Shown piece by piece: positions 34,701-43,428 of a stretch of 64,000 bases of DNA; the first letter of the stretch is position 1; every line of letters starts with the position of its first letter. Origin of the DNA: Dyella sp. RRB7. GTDB lineage: Bacteria > Pseudomonadota > Gammaproteobacteria > Xanthomonadales > Rhodanobacteraceae. Both the position numbers and the translations under genes were made by a program. The notes under the pieces were generated by a model. That model made no database searches. It saw only the letters and a program-made list of their open reading frames with translations, and was not told the origin of the DNA. Location of the stretch: assembly GCF_022761115.1 (NCBI RefSeq), contig NZ_JAKWJS010000003.1, positions 186,001-250,000 of the forward strand, given 5' to 3'.

Positions 34701-36650
34701 CAATTTGGCGCCCAGCACCAGGCGGTTGAAGCCGTCGTTCTCGGCATTGCCGCGCCAGATCTGCTCGAAGGCGTCCTCGAACAGCGTGCCCACCTGCTCT
34801 ACGCTGAAAGCGAGGCTGCCGGCGGTCTGCACTTCGAAGTCCTGGATGTACAGCGTCGAGCCGTCCACGTTCACCTCGTAGAGGTGCTCGGTCAGCACGC
34901 GCAGGCCCAGGTTCTCCAGCTGCGGCAGCACTTCGGACAGGGCGATGTCGCCGCCGCTGCGGTAGATCTTGAAGCGCAGCTCTTCCGGGCGCGCCTCCGG
35001 GTGATAGAAGGACATGCGCACCGCATCGTCGCCCTTGAGCAGCGAGAGCTGGCGCACGTCCTCGGCCGCGGCCTTCGGCGTCACGTCCTCGACATAGCCG
35101 GCCGGCAGCGACTTGGCGTAGCGGTTGGCCAGCACCACGCCGTCACGGTCACCCAGCGTGTCGACCAGGGCATCGCGCAGGTCGTCGTGCCAGTTGCGCA
35201 CGATGGACGCCACGCCCTTTTCCAGCTCGGCCACGTCGTACTGCGCCTGGTCGCCGATCTTGGGGCGAACCACCACATGCAGGCGCACCAGCGCGGCCTC
35301 GCCCATCAGCACCGACGAGTCGATGTGCTCGCCGCGCATCGCGTCGCGCAGCATCGTCTCGATGCGTTCGCGCACCGTGGTATTGAAGCGCTCGCGCGGC
35401 ACGAACACCATGCAGGTGACGAAGCGGCCGTAGCGGTCGCGGCGCACGAACAGGCGCGTGCGTGCGCGCTGGCGCAGCTCCAGGATGCCCATGGCCGTGT
35501 GGTAGAGCTCTTCCTCGCTGCTCTGGAACATCTCGTCGCGCGGCAACGTTTCCAGGATGTGGCGCAGCGCCTTGCCCGAATGCGAGTCGCGCTTGAGCCC
35601 GGAACGTTCCATCACGTACTCGTACTTCTGGCGAACCAGCGGCACGTCCTGCGGGCGCGCCATGTAGGCGTTGGAGGTGAACAGGCCCAGGAAGCGCTGC
35701 TCGGCCACCGGCTTGCCATTGGCGCCGAACTTGAGCACGCCCACGTAATCCATGTAGCCGGGGCGGTGCGCGTGCGAGCGCGCGTTGGTCTTGGTCAGGA
35801 TGATGGCGTCGGTGGAGCCGGACTGCGGCAGGTCGTGCGCCACCAGCGTGCGCAACGAACGCGGCGCCAGCGAGCGCTCGCTCTTGTGCAGGATGCCCAT
35901 GCCGGAGGTTTCGTTGGCGCGCAGCACTTCCTCGCCATCGGCCTCGGTCACTTCATATTCGCGGTAGCCGAGGAAGGTGAAGTTGTCGTCGGCGAGCCAG
36001 TGCAGGAAGGCCGAGGCCTCCTTGACCGAGGCCTCATCCAGCGGCAGCTGGCGCGTGGGCAGGTCGGCGGCGATGGCCAGCGCCTTGTCGCGCATCTTCG
36101 GCCAGTCGTTGACGGCGATGCGCACGTCTTCCAGCGCGCCTTCGAGCTGCGACTTGAGCTGCGCCATCTGGGCGTCGTCCGCCACGCGGTCGACCTCGAA
36201 GTGCATCACCGATTCCGGCTGCGCATCCTCGGCACCGAGCTTGAGCAGCTTGCCGGAGGCGTCACGGGTGGCATTGAGCACCGGGTGGATCACCGCATGG
36301 ATCTGCAGGTGTTCGGCCGCCACCATGGTGACCGTGTCGACCAGGAAGGGCATGTCGTCGGTGACGACCTGGATATAGCTGCGGCCGGCGTGGCCGGTGA
36401 CCGGGTTGACCACGCGCACCGACGCATGGCCCGGCTGGCGCTGCTGCATGAAGCCGAGCAGGTCGGCGATCAGGTCGGCCCATTCGCGGGCACTGTGAAG
36501 CTCGAGATCGCCATCGCCGATGCGCGCAAAAAAGGCACCGATAAAAAATTGCGCCTCATCAAGGCGCTGGGTGGGGAATCCGCTTTGCTTCAGTTCTTCG
36601 AAAACAACAGTGGGGAATGAGCTGTTGCTAGCCGCACGAATCGCGTTCAT
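31716..36650 (-). CDS. gdhB: NAD-specific glutamate dehydrogenase, large (180-kDa class)
   Basis: Very large catabolic enzyme of 1644 residues converting glutamate to 2-oxoglutarate, ammonia and NADH. It matches the L-GDH/Bac_GDH class: a long N-terminal regulatory half (about 1-700), then the catalytic core with VARGGLRWSDRREDFRTEV and PVGSKGGFFVKR at about 837-880, and the nucleotide-binding segment GIGDMSGDVFGNGMLLSRH about 150 residues later. A helical C-terminal region follows. In Pseudomonas and Streptomyces such enzymes are allosterically tuned by amino acids. No clear Shine-Dalgarno is visible before the ATG at 36650, but the N-terminus fits the family. A long open frame on the opposite strand is a codon-bias shadow. 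Confidence 0.93.
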   Translation of the reverse strand: MNAIRAASNSSFPTVVFEELKQSGFPTQRLDEAQFFIGAFFARIGDGDLELHSAREWADLIADLLGFMQQRQPGHASVRVVNPVTGHAGRSYIQVVTDDMPFLVDTVTMVAAEHLQIHAVIHPVLNATRDASGKLLKLGAEDAQPESVMHFEVDRVADDAQMAQLKSQLEGALEDVRIAVNDWPKMRDKALAIAADLPTRQLPLDEASVKEASAFLHWLADDNFTFLGYREYEVTEADGEEVLRANETSGMGILHKSERSLAPRSLRTLVAHDLPQSGSTDAIILTKTNARSHAHRPGYMDYVGVLKFGANGKPVAEQRFLGLFTSNAYMARPQDVPLVRQKYEYVMERSGLKRDSHSGKALRHILETLPRDEMFQSSEEELYHTAMGILELRQRARTRLFVRRDRYGRFVTCMVFVPRERFNTTVRERIETMLRDAMRGEHIDSSVLMGEAALVRLHVVVRPKIGDQAQYDVAELEKGVASIVRNWHDDLRDALVDTLGDRDGVVLANRYAKSLPAGYVEDVTPKAAAEDVRQLSLLKGDDAVRMSFYHPEARPEELRFKIYRSGGDIALSEVLPQLENLGLRVLTEHLYEVNVDGSTLYIQDFEVQTAGSLAFSVEQVGTLFEDAFEQIWRGNAENDGFNRLVLGAKLSWRQVAMLRGYCKYLLQTGVAFSQSYMEDAFNRYPAIAGLLVELFLAKFDPRREQLSADELRQAAAALSGEMKTLIPESVRTAHPGIIDGLIGALSKPRAEQVAVVEEAIGTLLETVSSLDDDRILRSFMSLIRATLRTSFFQQWQGAYRSYISYKFDSHRVPELPKPVPYREIFVSAPRVEGIHLRFGSVARGGLRWSDRREDFRTEVLGLVKAQMVKNTVIVPVGSKGGFFVKRPPVNGDRDAQLAEGIACYRMFISGLLDITDNLVEGKVVAPHDVVRHDADDPYLVVAADKGTATFSDIANAISIEHGFWLGDAFASGGSNGYDHKGMGITAKGAWESVKRHFRALGRDSQTQDFTCVGIGDMSGDVFGNGMLLSRHIRLLAAFDHRHIFLDPNPDTERSFAERERMFKLPRSSWDDYDKSLISAGGGVYSRTLKSIPISPEVRAALGLKPEVTQLAPADLLSAILKAPVDLLWNGGIGTYVKASTETHADVGDRANNALRVNGAELRCKVVGEGGNLGFTQKGRIEAAQHGVLLNTDFIDNSAGVDTSDHEVNIKILLGDAVQRNELTTEQRNTLLASMTDEVGELVLWDNYRQNQAITLMERQSAHRIGSMAHFIRMLESEGLLDRQVENLPSEAELIERKTRGMGMTRPELSVLLSYDKIKLYQQLLDSDVPEDPYLSKELVRYFPEPLHDKYAEHMQRHRLKREIIATAVTNSTINRMGATFMMRMQEDTGQGPAAIAKAYTAAREIFGARQFWSEIEALDSKVAENTQIDAILQIWSLLRHMTRWLLNRPGGTLDINANVARYQAGVSALRAALPTALTETGKADFAASQEKWEGLGLPPELALRLARVPEMRAVLDIVEVAQQSGQPIDKVASVFYELGEALDLEWLRSQIEALPVEGAWHAQARGSLLDELNHQHRALALQVLSLTGGSKDVSPVQAWLQRDDATLKYTRNMLAEILTQNADYPIASVAVRRLAQLAQVPVNQ

Positions 36651-37498
36651 GGCATCTACTGTTTTGGGGAGACGGAATGAGGCAAAAAAAGCCCTAAAAG
36701 AATACGCCTCGTGTCAGGCCTTATCCACCATCGCGACCAGACCACTTCAGCGGGCAGCAGGCCATGACGCCCATGCAGCAAAGCGGCCGCGCATCGGCGG
36801 CGCATGCGCGAAGGCACCATCGACGCGCGGTACGTCGCCCATCCATCGAGCGGAAAAGTCCATCGCTCTCGTGTGTTGCCCGCCATACTCCTGCGTGCGT
36901 GCGACATTCGCGTGACCGCAATACCAGTGCGTATGTCGCCAGCATGCCTCCATCAGGCGTTGCGACGCAGCAATCGGAGTGGTCGACCTCGCTGCCCTCC
37001 AACTGCATGAGTCGACGCGCGGATCCACACCAGTCCGATCGGCTTGGCCTGCGCCACTTGCTATCAACCGGGGCCGACCAGGCAATCGGACCATCGGCAC
37101 GGGCCAGTCCCGGCGATTGCTGGCAAGCTTGGGCGTATGCCTATGCAAACGCAGACACCCTTCCTTCACGGGTTTCAGACAAAATAGGTAGCCTTGGATC
37201 AGATACGGGGATAGCCGGTGCCGTAGACGACCTTGCCCAGCGATCCCCACCGATGGCTGCTGGTATGCCTTTGCCGGGTACGTCAATGGCTCTACAAATT
37301 TTAAACTGTACGGTATAGTCCAAGCTCGTACGCCTACAACGAGCCATGACTGACACGCCCCGCCCTCGCCCAGGCACGACTCGGGCCAAGGCATGCGGGG
37401 CGGTCGTGTGTTCGATGCAGGCTCGATCCTATTTGCCGACGCCCGGAGTGGCGATGGCGCGCAGCATCCCCGACCACATTAAGAAGAATGGAGCCCAC
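36651..37498. promoter_or_regulatory. 848-base gene-free region between gdh and the acrAB-type operon
   Basis: No frame here looks like protein: predicted peptides are Cys/Arg/His-rich and carry no motif. On the left it should include the minus-strand gdh promoter. On the right it holds the promoter of the RND operon (37291-37319). The segment is less G+C-rich in places (aaaaaaagccctaaaag near 36690; the tacaaattttaaac patch near 37293). It might be the remnant of a divergent regulator gene, since RND operons often have a TetR gene there, but I could not find one even in degenerate form. Confidence 0.4.
37291..37319 (+). promoter_or_regulatory. promoter with palindromic operator upstream of acrAB-type genes
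   Basis: Candidate -35 TCTACA (37291-37296) and -10 TATAGT (37314-37319) with a 17-base spacer. A near-palindrome ACTGTACGGTATAGT (37305-37319; six of seven base pairs match around a central G) covers the -10 box, as expected for a TetR-family repressor site. It is 180 bases upstream of the adaptor ATG, implying a leader of about 170 bases. Confidence 0.5.
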
Positions 37499-38719
37499 AT
37501 GAAGTCCTCGTCACTGCGCACGCCCCTGCTGTGCCTTGGCCTGCTCTCACTGGCCGCCTGTGGCAAAGGCAAGGATCAAGGACCGCCGCAGATGCCGCCG
37601 CCGGAAGTCGGCGTGGTCAAGGTGCAGCCGCAGACCGAGCCGCTGCACAAGAGCCTGGTGGGCCGCCTTTCCCCTTACCGCAGCGCCGATGTGCGCGCCC
37701 GCGTGTCCGGCCTGCTGCTCAAGCGCGCCTATACCGAAGGTAGCGACGTCAAGCAGGGCCAGCTGATGTTCCAGATCGACCCGGCGCCGTACAAGGCCGC
37801 ACTGAATGCCAACCTGGCCGTGCTGGCCTCGGCCCAGGCGACGTATGCCAACGCCCATGTGGTGGCCGAGCGCGACCGCGCGCTGGCGCCCAAGGGCTAT
37901 ATCTCCAGGGCCCAGCTGGACGCCGATGAAGCCGCCGAGCGCAGCGCCGCCGCCTCCGTCAAGCAGGCCGAGGCCGATGTGCAGAGCGCCCGGGTCAACC
38001 TCAGCTATACCGATGTGGTCTCCCCCATCGACGGCCGCTCCGGCCAGCAGCAGGTGACCGAAGGCGCCATCGTCGGCAACGGCACGGCCGACAGCGGTGC
38101 CAGCTCGACCCTGCTGACCACGGTCGACCAGCTCGACCCGCTCTATGTGAACTTCACCATGAGCGTGTCCGACCTCGACCAGCTGCGTCGCGCCCAGACG
38201 GCCGGCAACGTCACCCTGACCGAGCAGAACAAGGCCACCGTGGCGGTGACCCTGCCGGACGGCAGCGTTTACGGCCAGCAAGGCACGCTCGACTTCTCCG
38301 ACGCAGCGGTCAACCCGGCCACCGGCGCGGTGAACCTGCGCGCCAAGCTGCCCAATCCTGATCGCACCCTGCTCCCGGGCCAGTACGTCACCATCAACGC
38401 CAACCTGGGCGAGCAGCACAACGTGTTCCTGGTGCCCCAGGCCGCGCTGCTGCGCGACACCGCAGGTGCCTACACCATGGTGGTCGGCGCCGACGGCAAG
38501 GTGGTGCGCAAGAACGTTACCGCCGACGACACCAGCGGCAGCAACTGGGTGGTGACCAGCGGCCTGCACGCGGGTGACCAGGTGATCGTGTCCGGCCTGC
38601 AGCGAGTCAAGGAAGGCGCACCGGCCAAGGCCTCGCCATGGCAGCCCGACCAGGCCGCGCCGGGTGCCGCCAAGCCGGGCGCTGCCCAGGGTGCCGGCAA
38701 GCCGGCCAACGGGCAGTAA
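37499..38719 (+). CDS. RND efflux periplasmic adaptor lipoprotein (AcrA/MexA type)
   Basis: Membrane-fusion protein of 406 residues for the downstream HAE1 pump. The signal peptide ends in lipobox LSLAAC, so it is a lipoprotein, unlike the anchor-helix adaptor at 19.2 kb. Order of parts: lipoyl half (VSGLLLKRAYTEGSDVKQGQ), alpha hairpin (about residues 95-160), lipoyl half with VVSPIDGRSGQ, then beta-barrel and membrane-proximal domains, and a Pro/Ala/Gly-rich tail. The ATG at 37499 has GGAG five bases upstream. In-frame codons back to 37346 precede the signal and are rejected. It is followed after 11 bases by the pump gene. Confidence 0.9.
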   Translation: MKSSSLRTPLLCLGLLSLAACGKGKDQGPPQMPPPEVGVVKVQPQTEPLHKSLVGRLSPYRSADVRARVSGLLLKRAYTEGSDVKQGQLMFQIDPAPYKAALNANLAVLASAQATYANAHVVAERDRALAPKGYISRAQLDADEAAERSAAASVKQAEADVQSARVNLSYTDVVSPIDGRSGQQQVTEGAIVGNGTADSGASSTLLTTVDQLDPLYVNFTMSVSDLDQLRRAQTAGNVTLTEQNKATVAVTLPDGSVYGQQGTLDFSDAAVNPATGAVNLRAKLPNPDRTLLPGQYVTINANLGEQHNVFLVPQAALLRDTAGAYTMVVGADGKVVRKNVTADDTSGSNWVVTSGLHAGDQVIVSGLQRVKEGAPAKASPWQPDQAAPGAAKPGAAQGAGKPANGQ

Positions 38720-38730
38720 GGGAGTAGACC

Positions 38731-41700
38731 ATGCCCAGTTTCTTTATTGACCGCCCGATTTTTGCGTGGGTGGTGGCGATCTTGATCAGCCTGTGCGGCA
38801 CCATTGCGGTGCTGAACATGGGTATCGAGTCGTACCCGAATATCGCTCCGCCCCAGGTGACGGTCACCGCGACCTATCCCGGCGCCAGCGCGGACACCAC
38901 CGAGAAAACCGTCACCCAGGTGATCGAGCAGCAGCTCACCGGCATCGACCACCTGCTGTACTTCAGCTCGTCGTCCAGCTCCAGCGGTTCGGCCACGATC
39001 ACGCTGACCTTCGAAACCGGCACCGATCCTGACATTGCCCAGGTGCAGGTGCAGAACAAGGTGGCACTGGCCACGCCACGCCTGCCCACCGAGGTGAACC
39101 AGCAGGGCGTCGTGGTGGCCAAGAGCAACCCGGACTTCCTGATGTTCGTGGCGCTGACCTCGGACAACCCCAGCATCGACGGCGACAAGCTGACCGACAT
39201 CGTGTCCTCGCAGGTGCTCGACCAGATCGGCCGCATCCCCGGCGTGGGCAGCACCCGCCAGCTCGGTGCCGAGTACGCCATGCGCGTCTGGCTCAACCCG
39301 GACAAGCTGCAGGGCTATAGCTTGTCGGCCACCGATGTATTCAATGCGCTGAGCGCCCAGAACGTGCAGTTCGCCGCCGGCTCGCTGGGTTCGGACCCCG
39401 CGGTCAATGGCCAGGGCTTCAGCGTGACGGTGTCGGCCGAGGGCCGCTTCACCACGCCGGAAGAGTTCAACAACATCATCCTGCGCGCCAACCCCGATGG
39501 CACGATAGTGAAGCTCAGCGACGTGGCCCGCATCGACTTCGGTCCGCAGGCTTACGGCTTCGCCGCCACCTGGAACTCCACCGCCACCGGTTCGTTCGGC
39601 GTGCAGCTGCTGCCCGGCGCCAACGCGCTGGACGTGGCCACCGCCGTGCGCGCCAAGATGGAAGACCTGGCCAAGAGCTTCCCGCAGGGCGTGACGTGGT
39701 TTGCCCCGTACGACTCCACCACCTTCGTGAAGATCTCGATCAAGGAAGTGGTGCACACCCTGGTCGAGGCGATCATCCTGGTGTTCCTGGTGATGCTGCT
39801 GTTCCTGCAGAACTTCCGGGCCACCATCATCCCCACCATGGTGATTCCGGTGGCACTGCTGGGCACCTTCCTGGGCCTGCTGCCGCTGGGCTTCACGATC
39901 AACCAGCTGACCTTGTTCGGCATGGTGCTGGCCATCGGCATCGTGGTGGACGACGCGATCGTGGTGATCGAGAACGTCGAGCGCATCATGACCGAGGAAG
40001 GTCTGTCGCCGAAGGAATCCACCCGCAAGGCCATGGGCCAGATCACCGGCGCCGTGGTGGCGATCACCGTGGTGCTGGCGGCGGTTTTCGTGCCGTCGTC
40101 CCTGCAGCCCGGCGCCTCGGGCGTGATCTACAAGCAGTTCGCGTTGACCATTGCCGTGTCGATGGGCTTCTCGGCGTTCCTCGCGCTGTCGTTCACGCCG
40201 GCGCTGTGCGCCACCATCCTGAAGCCCACGCACACGCACAAGAAGAACATCGTCTACCGCAAGTTCAACGATGTGTTCGACTGGGTGACGCACACCTATA
40301 CCGGGCACATCGGCAGCGCGATCAAGCATGCGCCGCGCTGGATGATCGTGTTCGTGCTGGTGGCGCTGCTGTGCGGCTTCCTGTTCACCCGCCTGCCCAC
40401 CAGTTTCGTGCCCGATGAAGACCAGGGCTATGCGTTGGCGATCGTCTCGCTGCCGCCCGGCGCCAGCCTGCAGCGCACGCAGCACGTGATGGAAGAGATC
40501 CGTGGCGTGCTGCTGAAGGACCCGGCCGTCGACGGCGTGTTCCAGATCTCCGGCTTCAGCTTCGTGGGCCAGGGCGAAAACACCGGCATGAACTTCATCC
40601 GGCTGAAGGACTGGGACGCGCGCGATGTAACGGCGACGCAGTTCATCCAGCAGGCCAACATGAAGCTGCACTCGATCCGTGACGCGCAGATCTTCGTGGT
40701 CAACCTGCCGACCATCCGCGGCCTGAGCCAGTTCGGCGGCATCGACATGTACCTGCAGGCGCGTGCGGGCCAGTCGCGCGACGAGCTGACCCAGGCGCGC
40801 AACATCCTGCTCGGCAAGGCGGCGCAGAGCCCGGCCCTGGTAGGCGTGCGTCCGAACACGCTGGAAAGCGCCCCGCAGCTGGACCTGAGCGTGGATCGCC
40901 AGCAGGCGCAGTCGATGGGCCTGTCGGTCAGCGACATCTACAACGCGATCCAGCTGACGCTGGCGCCGGTGTACGTCAACGACTTCTCCTACGGCGGCCG
41001 CGTGAAGCGCGTGATGGTGCAGGCCGATGCGCCCTACCGCATGGGCCCGGAGGCACTGCAGCACATCTACACCCCGAGCACGCTGGCCACGGCAAGCAGC
41101 TCGGCCACCGCCAACAACATGATTCCGCTGGCCAGCGTGGTGCACGCGAAGTGGGACTTTGCCGCGCCGGCACTGACCCGCTACAACGGCTACTCCGCCG
41201 TGGAAATCGTGGGCAACGAAGGCCCGGGCTATTCCACCGGCCAGGCCATGGGCGTGCTCGAAGGCATCATCAACGACAACCTGCCCAAGGGCTTCGGCTT
41301 TGACTGGACGGGCCAGTCGTACCAGGAAATCCTGGCGGGCAACGCAGCCACGCTGCTGATGGTGCTGTCCATCTTCATCGTGTTCCTGTGCCTGTCGGCG
41401 CTGTACGAGAGCTGGTCGATCCCGGTGTCGGTGCTGCTGGTGGTGCCGCTGGGCGTGCTGGGCGCGGTGGTGTTCACCATGCTGCGCGGCCTGCCCAACG
41501 ACATCTACTTCAAGATCGGCATGATCACGGTGATCGGCCTGGCCGCGAAGAACGCGATCCTGATCGTGGAGTTCGCGGTGGAGCAGCAGCAGGAAGGCAG
41601 GACGCTGCGCGAAGGCGTCATCCAGGCCGCCCGCCTGCGACTGCGCCCGATCCTGATGACCTCGATGGCGTTCATCCTGGGCGTGTTCCCGCTGTTCATC

Positions 41701-41964
41701 TCCACCGGTGCCGGCGCCAACGCCCGCCACGCCATCGGCACCGGCGTGATCGGCGGCATGCTGTTCGCCACCTTCCTGGGCCTGCTGCTGATCCCGGTGT
41801 TCTACGTGTCGGTGCGCCGCCTGCTGGGCGACAAGATGGACGAGGCCTCGAACTCGATCCGCGGCGGCCATGGTGCGCCGGCAGCCGAAGCTGGTCCTGC
41901 CGATGGCACGCCACCACCGAACGGCATGCAGCCCTTCGACTCGGACCCGCGCCGCGGCGCCTGA
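38731..41964 (+). CDS. RND multidrug efflux pump (AcrB/MexB, HAE1 type)
   Basis: Homotrimeric proton/drug antiporter of 1077 residues. MPSFFIDRPIFAWVVAI is the standard HAE1 N-terminus. TM4 has the DD relay pair (IVVDDAIVVIENVERIM) and TM10 the Lys (GLAAKNAILIVEFAVEQ). The glycine-rich GFGFDWTGQSYQE segment of the drug-binding porter domain is present. The C-terminal tail is longer and Pro/Gly-rich. AGGGAG sits before the start. No outer-membrane channel gene follows; a terminator does. By analogy it exports hydrophobic drugs, dyes and detergents, probably using a channel encoded elsewhere, for example at 26.9 kb. Confidence 0.92.
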   Translation: MPSFFIDRPIFAWVVAILISLCGTIAVLNMGIESYPNIAPPQVTVTATYPGASADTTEKTVTQVIEQQLTGIDHLLYFSSSSSSSGSATITLTFETGTDPDIAQVQVQNKVALATPRLPTEVNQQGVVVAKSNPDFLMFVALTSDNPSIDGDKLTDIVSSQVLDQIGRIPGVGSTRQLGAEYAMRVWLNPDKLQGYSLSATDVFNALSAQNVQFAAGSLGSDPAVNGQGFSVTVSAEGRFTTPEEFNNIILRANPDGTIVKLSDVARIDFGPQAYGFAATWNSTATGSFGVQLLPGANALDVATAVRAKMEDLAKSFPQGVTWFAPYDSTTFVKISIKEVVHTLVEAIILVFLVMLLFLQNFRATIIPTMVIPVALLGTFLGLLPLGFTINQLTLFGMVLAIGIVVDDAIVVIENVERIMTEEGLSPKESTRKAMGQITGAVVAITVVLAAVFVPSSLQPGASGVIYKQFALTIAVSMGFSAFLALSFTPALCATILKPTHTHKKNIVYRKFNDVFDWVTHTYTGHIGSAIKHAPRWMIVFVLVALLCGFLFTRLPTSFVPDEDQGYALAIVSLPPGASLQRTQHVMEEIRGVLLKDPAVDGVFQISGFSFVGQGENTGMNFIRLKDWDARDVTATQFIQQANMKLHSIRDAQIFVVNLPTIRGLSQFGGIDMYLQARAGQSRDELTQARNILLGKAAQSPALVGVRPNTLESAPQLDLSVDRQQAQSMGLSVSDIYNAIQLTLAPVYVNDFSYGGRVKRVMVQADAPYRMGPEALQHIYTPSTLATASSSATANNMIPLASVVHAKWDFAAPALTRYNGYSAVEIVGNEGPGYSTGQAMGVLEGIINDNLPKGFGFDWTGQSYQEILAGNAATLLMVLSIFIVFLCLSALYESWSIPVSVLLVVPLGVLGAVVFTMLRGLPNDIYFKIGMITVIGLAAKNAILIVEFAVEQQQEGRTLREGVIQAARLRLRPILMTSMAFILGVFPLFISTGAGANARHAIGTGVIGGMLFATFLGLLLIPVFYVSVRRLLGDKMDEASNSIRGGHGAPAAEAGPADGTPPPNGMQPFDSDPRRGA

Positions 41965-41985
41965 TCCGAGCACGGCACCAAAGAA

Positions 41986-42010
41986 AAGCCCCGGCCATGC
42001 GCCGGGGCTT
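41986..42010 (+). terminator. strong rho-independent terminator after the RND pump
   Basis: A 10-bp stem aagccccggc / gccggggctt with a five-base loop is followed by TTT, and preceded by AAGAAA so that it can also work for the opposite strand. It lies 21 bases past the pump stop and ends the adaptor-pump operon before any channel gene. Confidence 0.88.
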
Positions 42011-42080
42011 TTTCTTGGCGGCTTGGGTGCATAACGTCAGTCGTTCGCGACGACGGTATTGCTGCCCGGCCTGGTCATGA

Positions 42081-42111
42081 CAACGCCCGGCAACAGGGTT
42101 GCCGGGCGTTG
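42081..42111. terminator. 14-bp hairpin near the acyl-CoA dehydrogenase 3' end
   Basis: Perfect 14-bp arms caacgcccggcaac / gttgccgggcgttg around a three-base loop, 20 bases past the stop of the minus-strand acyl-CoA dehydrogenase. No U-run on either side, but stem strength and position suggest a terminator or mRNA-end stabiliser for that gene. Confidence 0.65.
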
Positions 42112-42131
42112 CTCAAATCACGGCGATGGGC

Positions 42132-43292
42132 TTAGCGCAGACCGGTTTCCGCGCGCGCGATCACCATCCGCTGGATTTCGCTGGTGCCCTCGTAGATCTC
42201 AGTGATCTTGGCATCGCGGAAGTAGCGCTCCAGCGGCATCTCCTTGGAATAGCCCATGCCGCCATGGATCTGCACCGCCTGGTGGGCGATCCACATGGCC
42301 GCTTCCGACGCGGTGAGCTTGGCCACCGACGCCTCGGTGCCGAAGCGGCCGCCGTTCTTCTCGGCCTCGCCCTTGGCCCACGCGGCACGCAGCGTCAGCA
42401 GCGTGGCGGCATCGAGCTTGCACTTCATGTCGGCGATCTTGGCCTGGGTCATCTGGAAGGTGCCGATCGGATGGCCAAACGCCTTGCGGTCACGCGACCA
42501 CTGCAGCGTGGCTTCGTACGCGGCGCGGCCAATGCCCACCGCCTGCGAGGCGATGCCGATGCGGCCGGCATCGAGCACGCCCATGGCGATGGAGAAGCCC
42601 TTGCCCTCGTCGCCCAGCAGGTGATCCTTCGGACACACGTAGTCGGTGAATTCGATCTCGCAGGTGGCCGAGGCGCGGATGCCCAGCTTGGGCTCGCTCT
42701 TGCCGGCGTGGAAGCCCGGCAGCTGGGTGTCGATGATGAAGGCCGACACGCCCTTGGCGCCGATACCCGGCGTGGTGATGGCAAACAGGATGATGTAGCG
42801 GGCCACCGGGCCGGAGGTGATCCAGCTCTTCTTGCCGTTGATCACCCAATCGCCGTCGGCATTCTTGGCGGCGCGGGTGTGCATGGCCGAAGCGTCGGAA
42901 CCGGACTGCGGCTCGGTCAGCGCATAGGCGCCGATGGCTTCGCCCTGGGCGATGGCGCGCACGTACTTCTGCTTCTGCGCTTCCGTACCGTGCTTGAGGA
43001 TGCCGTTGCAGAACAGCGAGTTGTTCACCGACATGATGGTCGAGGTGGCGGCATCGGCCGCGGCGATCTCGATCATCGCCAGCACATAGGCGATCGGGTC
43101 CATGCCCGCGCCGCCGTACTCGGTCGGCACCTCGATGCCCATCAGGCCCAGCTGGCCCATCTCGCGGATATTGTCCAGCGGGAACTCACCCTTGGCGTCC
43201 AGCTCGGCGGCCACCGGCACGATGCGCTTCTGCGCGAAGTCACGCGCAATGGACTGGATGGACAGCTGGTCTTCGGTGAAACGGAAATCCAT
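42132..43292 (-). CDS. acyl-CoA dehydrogenase (short/branched-chain type)
   Basis: FAD enzyme of 386 residues that introduces the alpha-beta double bond in an acyl-CoA. AYALTEPQSGSDASAM is the FAD/substrate signature, WVINGKKSWITSG follows, and the catalytic Glu lies in EIYEGTSEIQRMVIAR near the C-terminus. This position is the one used by short-chain and medium-chain members, and resemblance is to butyryl-/isobutyryl-type enzymes. The second ATG (43292; GGAG six bases upstream, MDFRFTEDQ) is preferred to the one at 43304. Electrons should go to ETF. It stands alone, with a hairpin at its 3' end. Confidence 0.88.
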   Translation of the reverse strand: MDFRFTEDQLSIQSIARDFAQKRIVPVAAELDAKGEFPLDNIREMGQLGLMGIEVPTEYGGAGMDPIAYVLAMIEIAAADAATSTIMSVNNSLFCNGILKHGTEAQKQKYVRAIAQGEAIGAYALTEPQSGSDASAMHTRAAKNADGDWVINGKKSWITSGPVARYIILFAITTPGIGAKGVSAFIIDTQLPGFHAGKSEPKLGIRASATCEIEFTDYVCPKDHLLGDEGKGFSIAMGVLDAGRIGIASQAVGIGRAAYEATLQWSRDRKAFGHPIGTFQMTQAKIADMKCKLDAATLLTLRAAWAKGEAEKNGGRFGTEASVAKLTASEAAMWIAHQAVQIHGGMGYSKEMPLERYFRDAKITEIYEGTSEIQRMVIARAETGLR

Positions 43293-43428
43293 GAACGGCT
43301 CCAAGGGGAAGGAGAAAGCCGCTTATTTTAGCCCGCCGGGCGCCCTGACCTCTGTGCGGTCGCAGCACGCGCCGCCACGGCGGCCGGGACCGCACCTTGA
43401 CGCCAGCCCCGGCCAGGCCTAGCCTTAG

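Noticed and set aside
31632-36620. 1662-codon open frame on the plus strand, opposite the glutamate dehydrogenase
   Set aside because: It mirrors gdh codon by codon, is His/Gln/Val/Arg-rich and has no domain; high G+C with GC-rich third positions makes such antisense shadows. The same applies to long frames opposite the RND pumps (20985-23303, 38470-41973), metH (44361-47966), recC (50566-54072), recB (54102-57626) and pilY1 (61107-63350).
36747-37394. Minus-strand frame of 215 codons in the gap before the acrAB-type operon, as a possible divergent repressor
   Set aside because: No helix-turn-helix or TetR-like sequence, many Cys/Trp/Arg/His, no ribosome-binding site, and it would read across the operon promoter.
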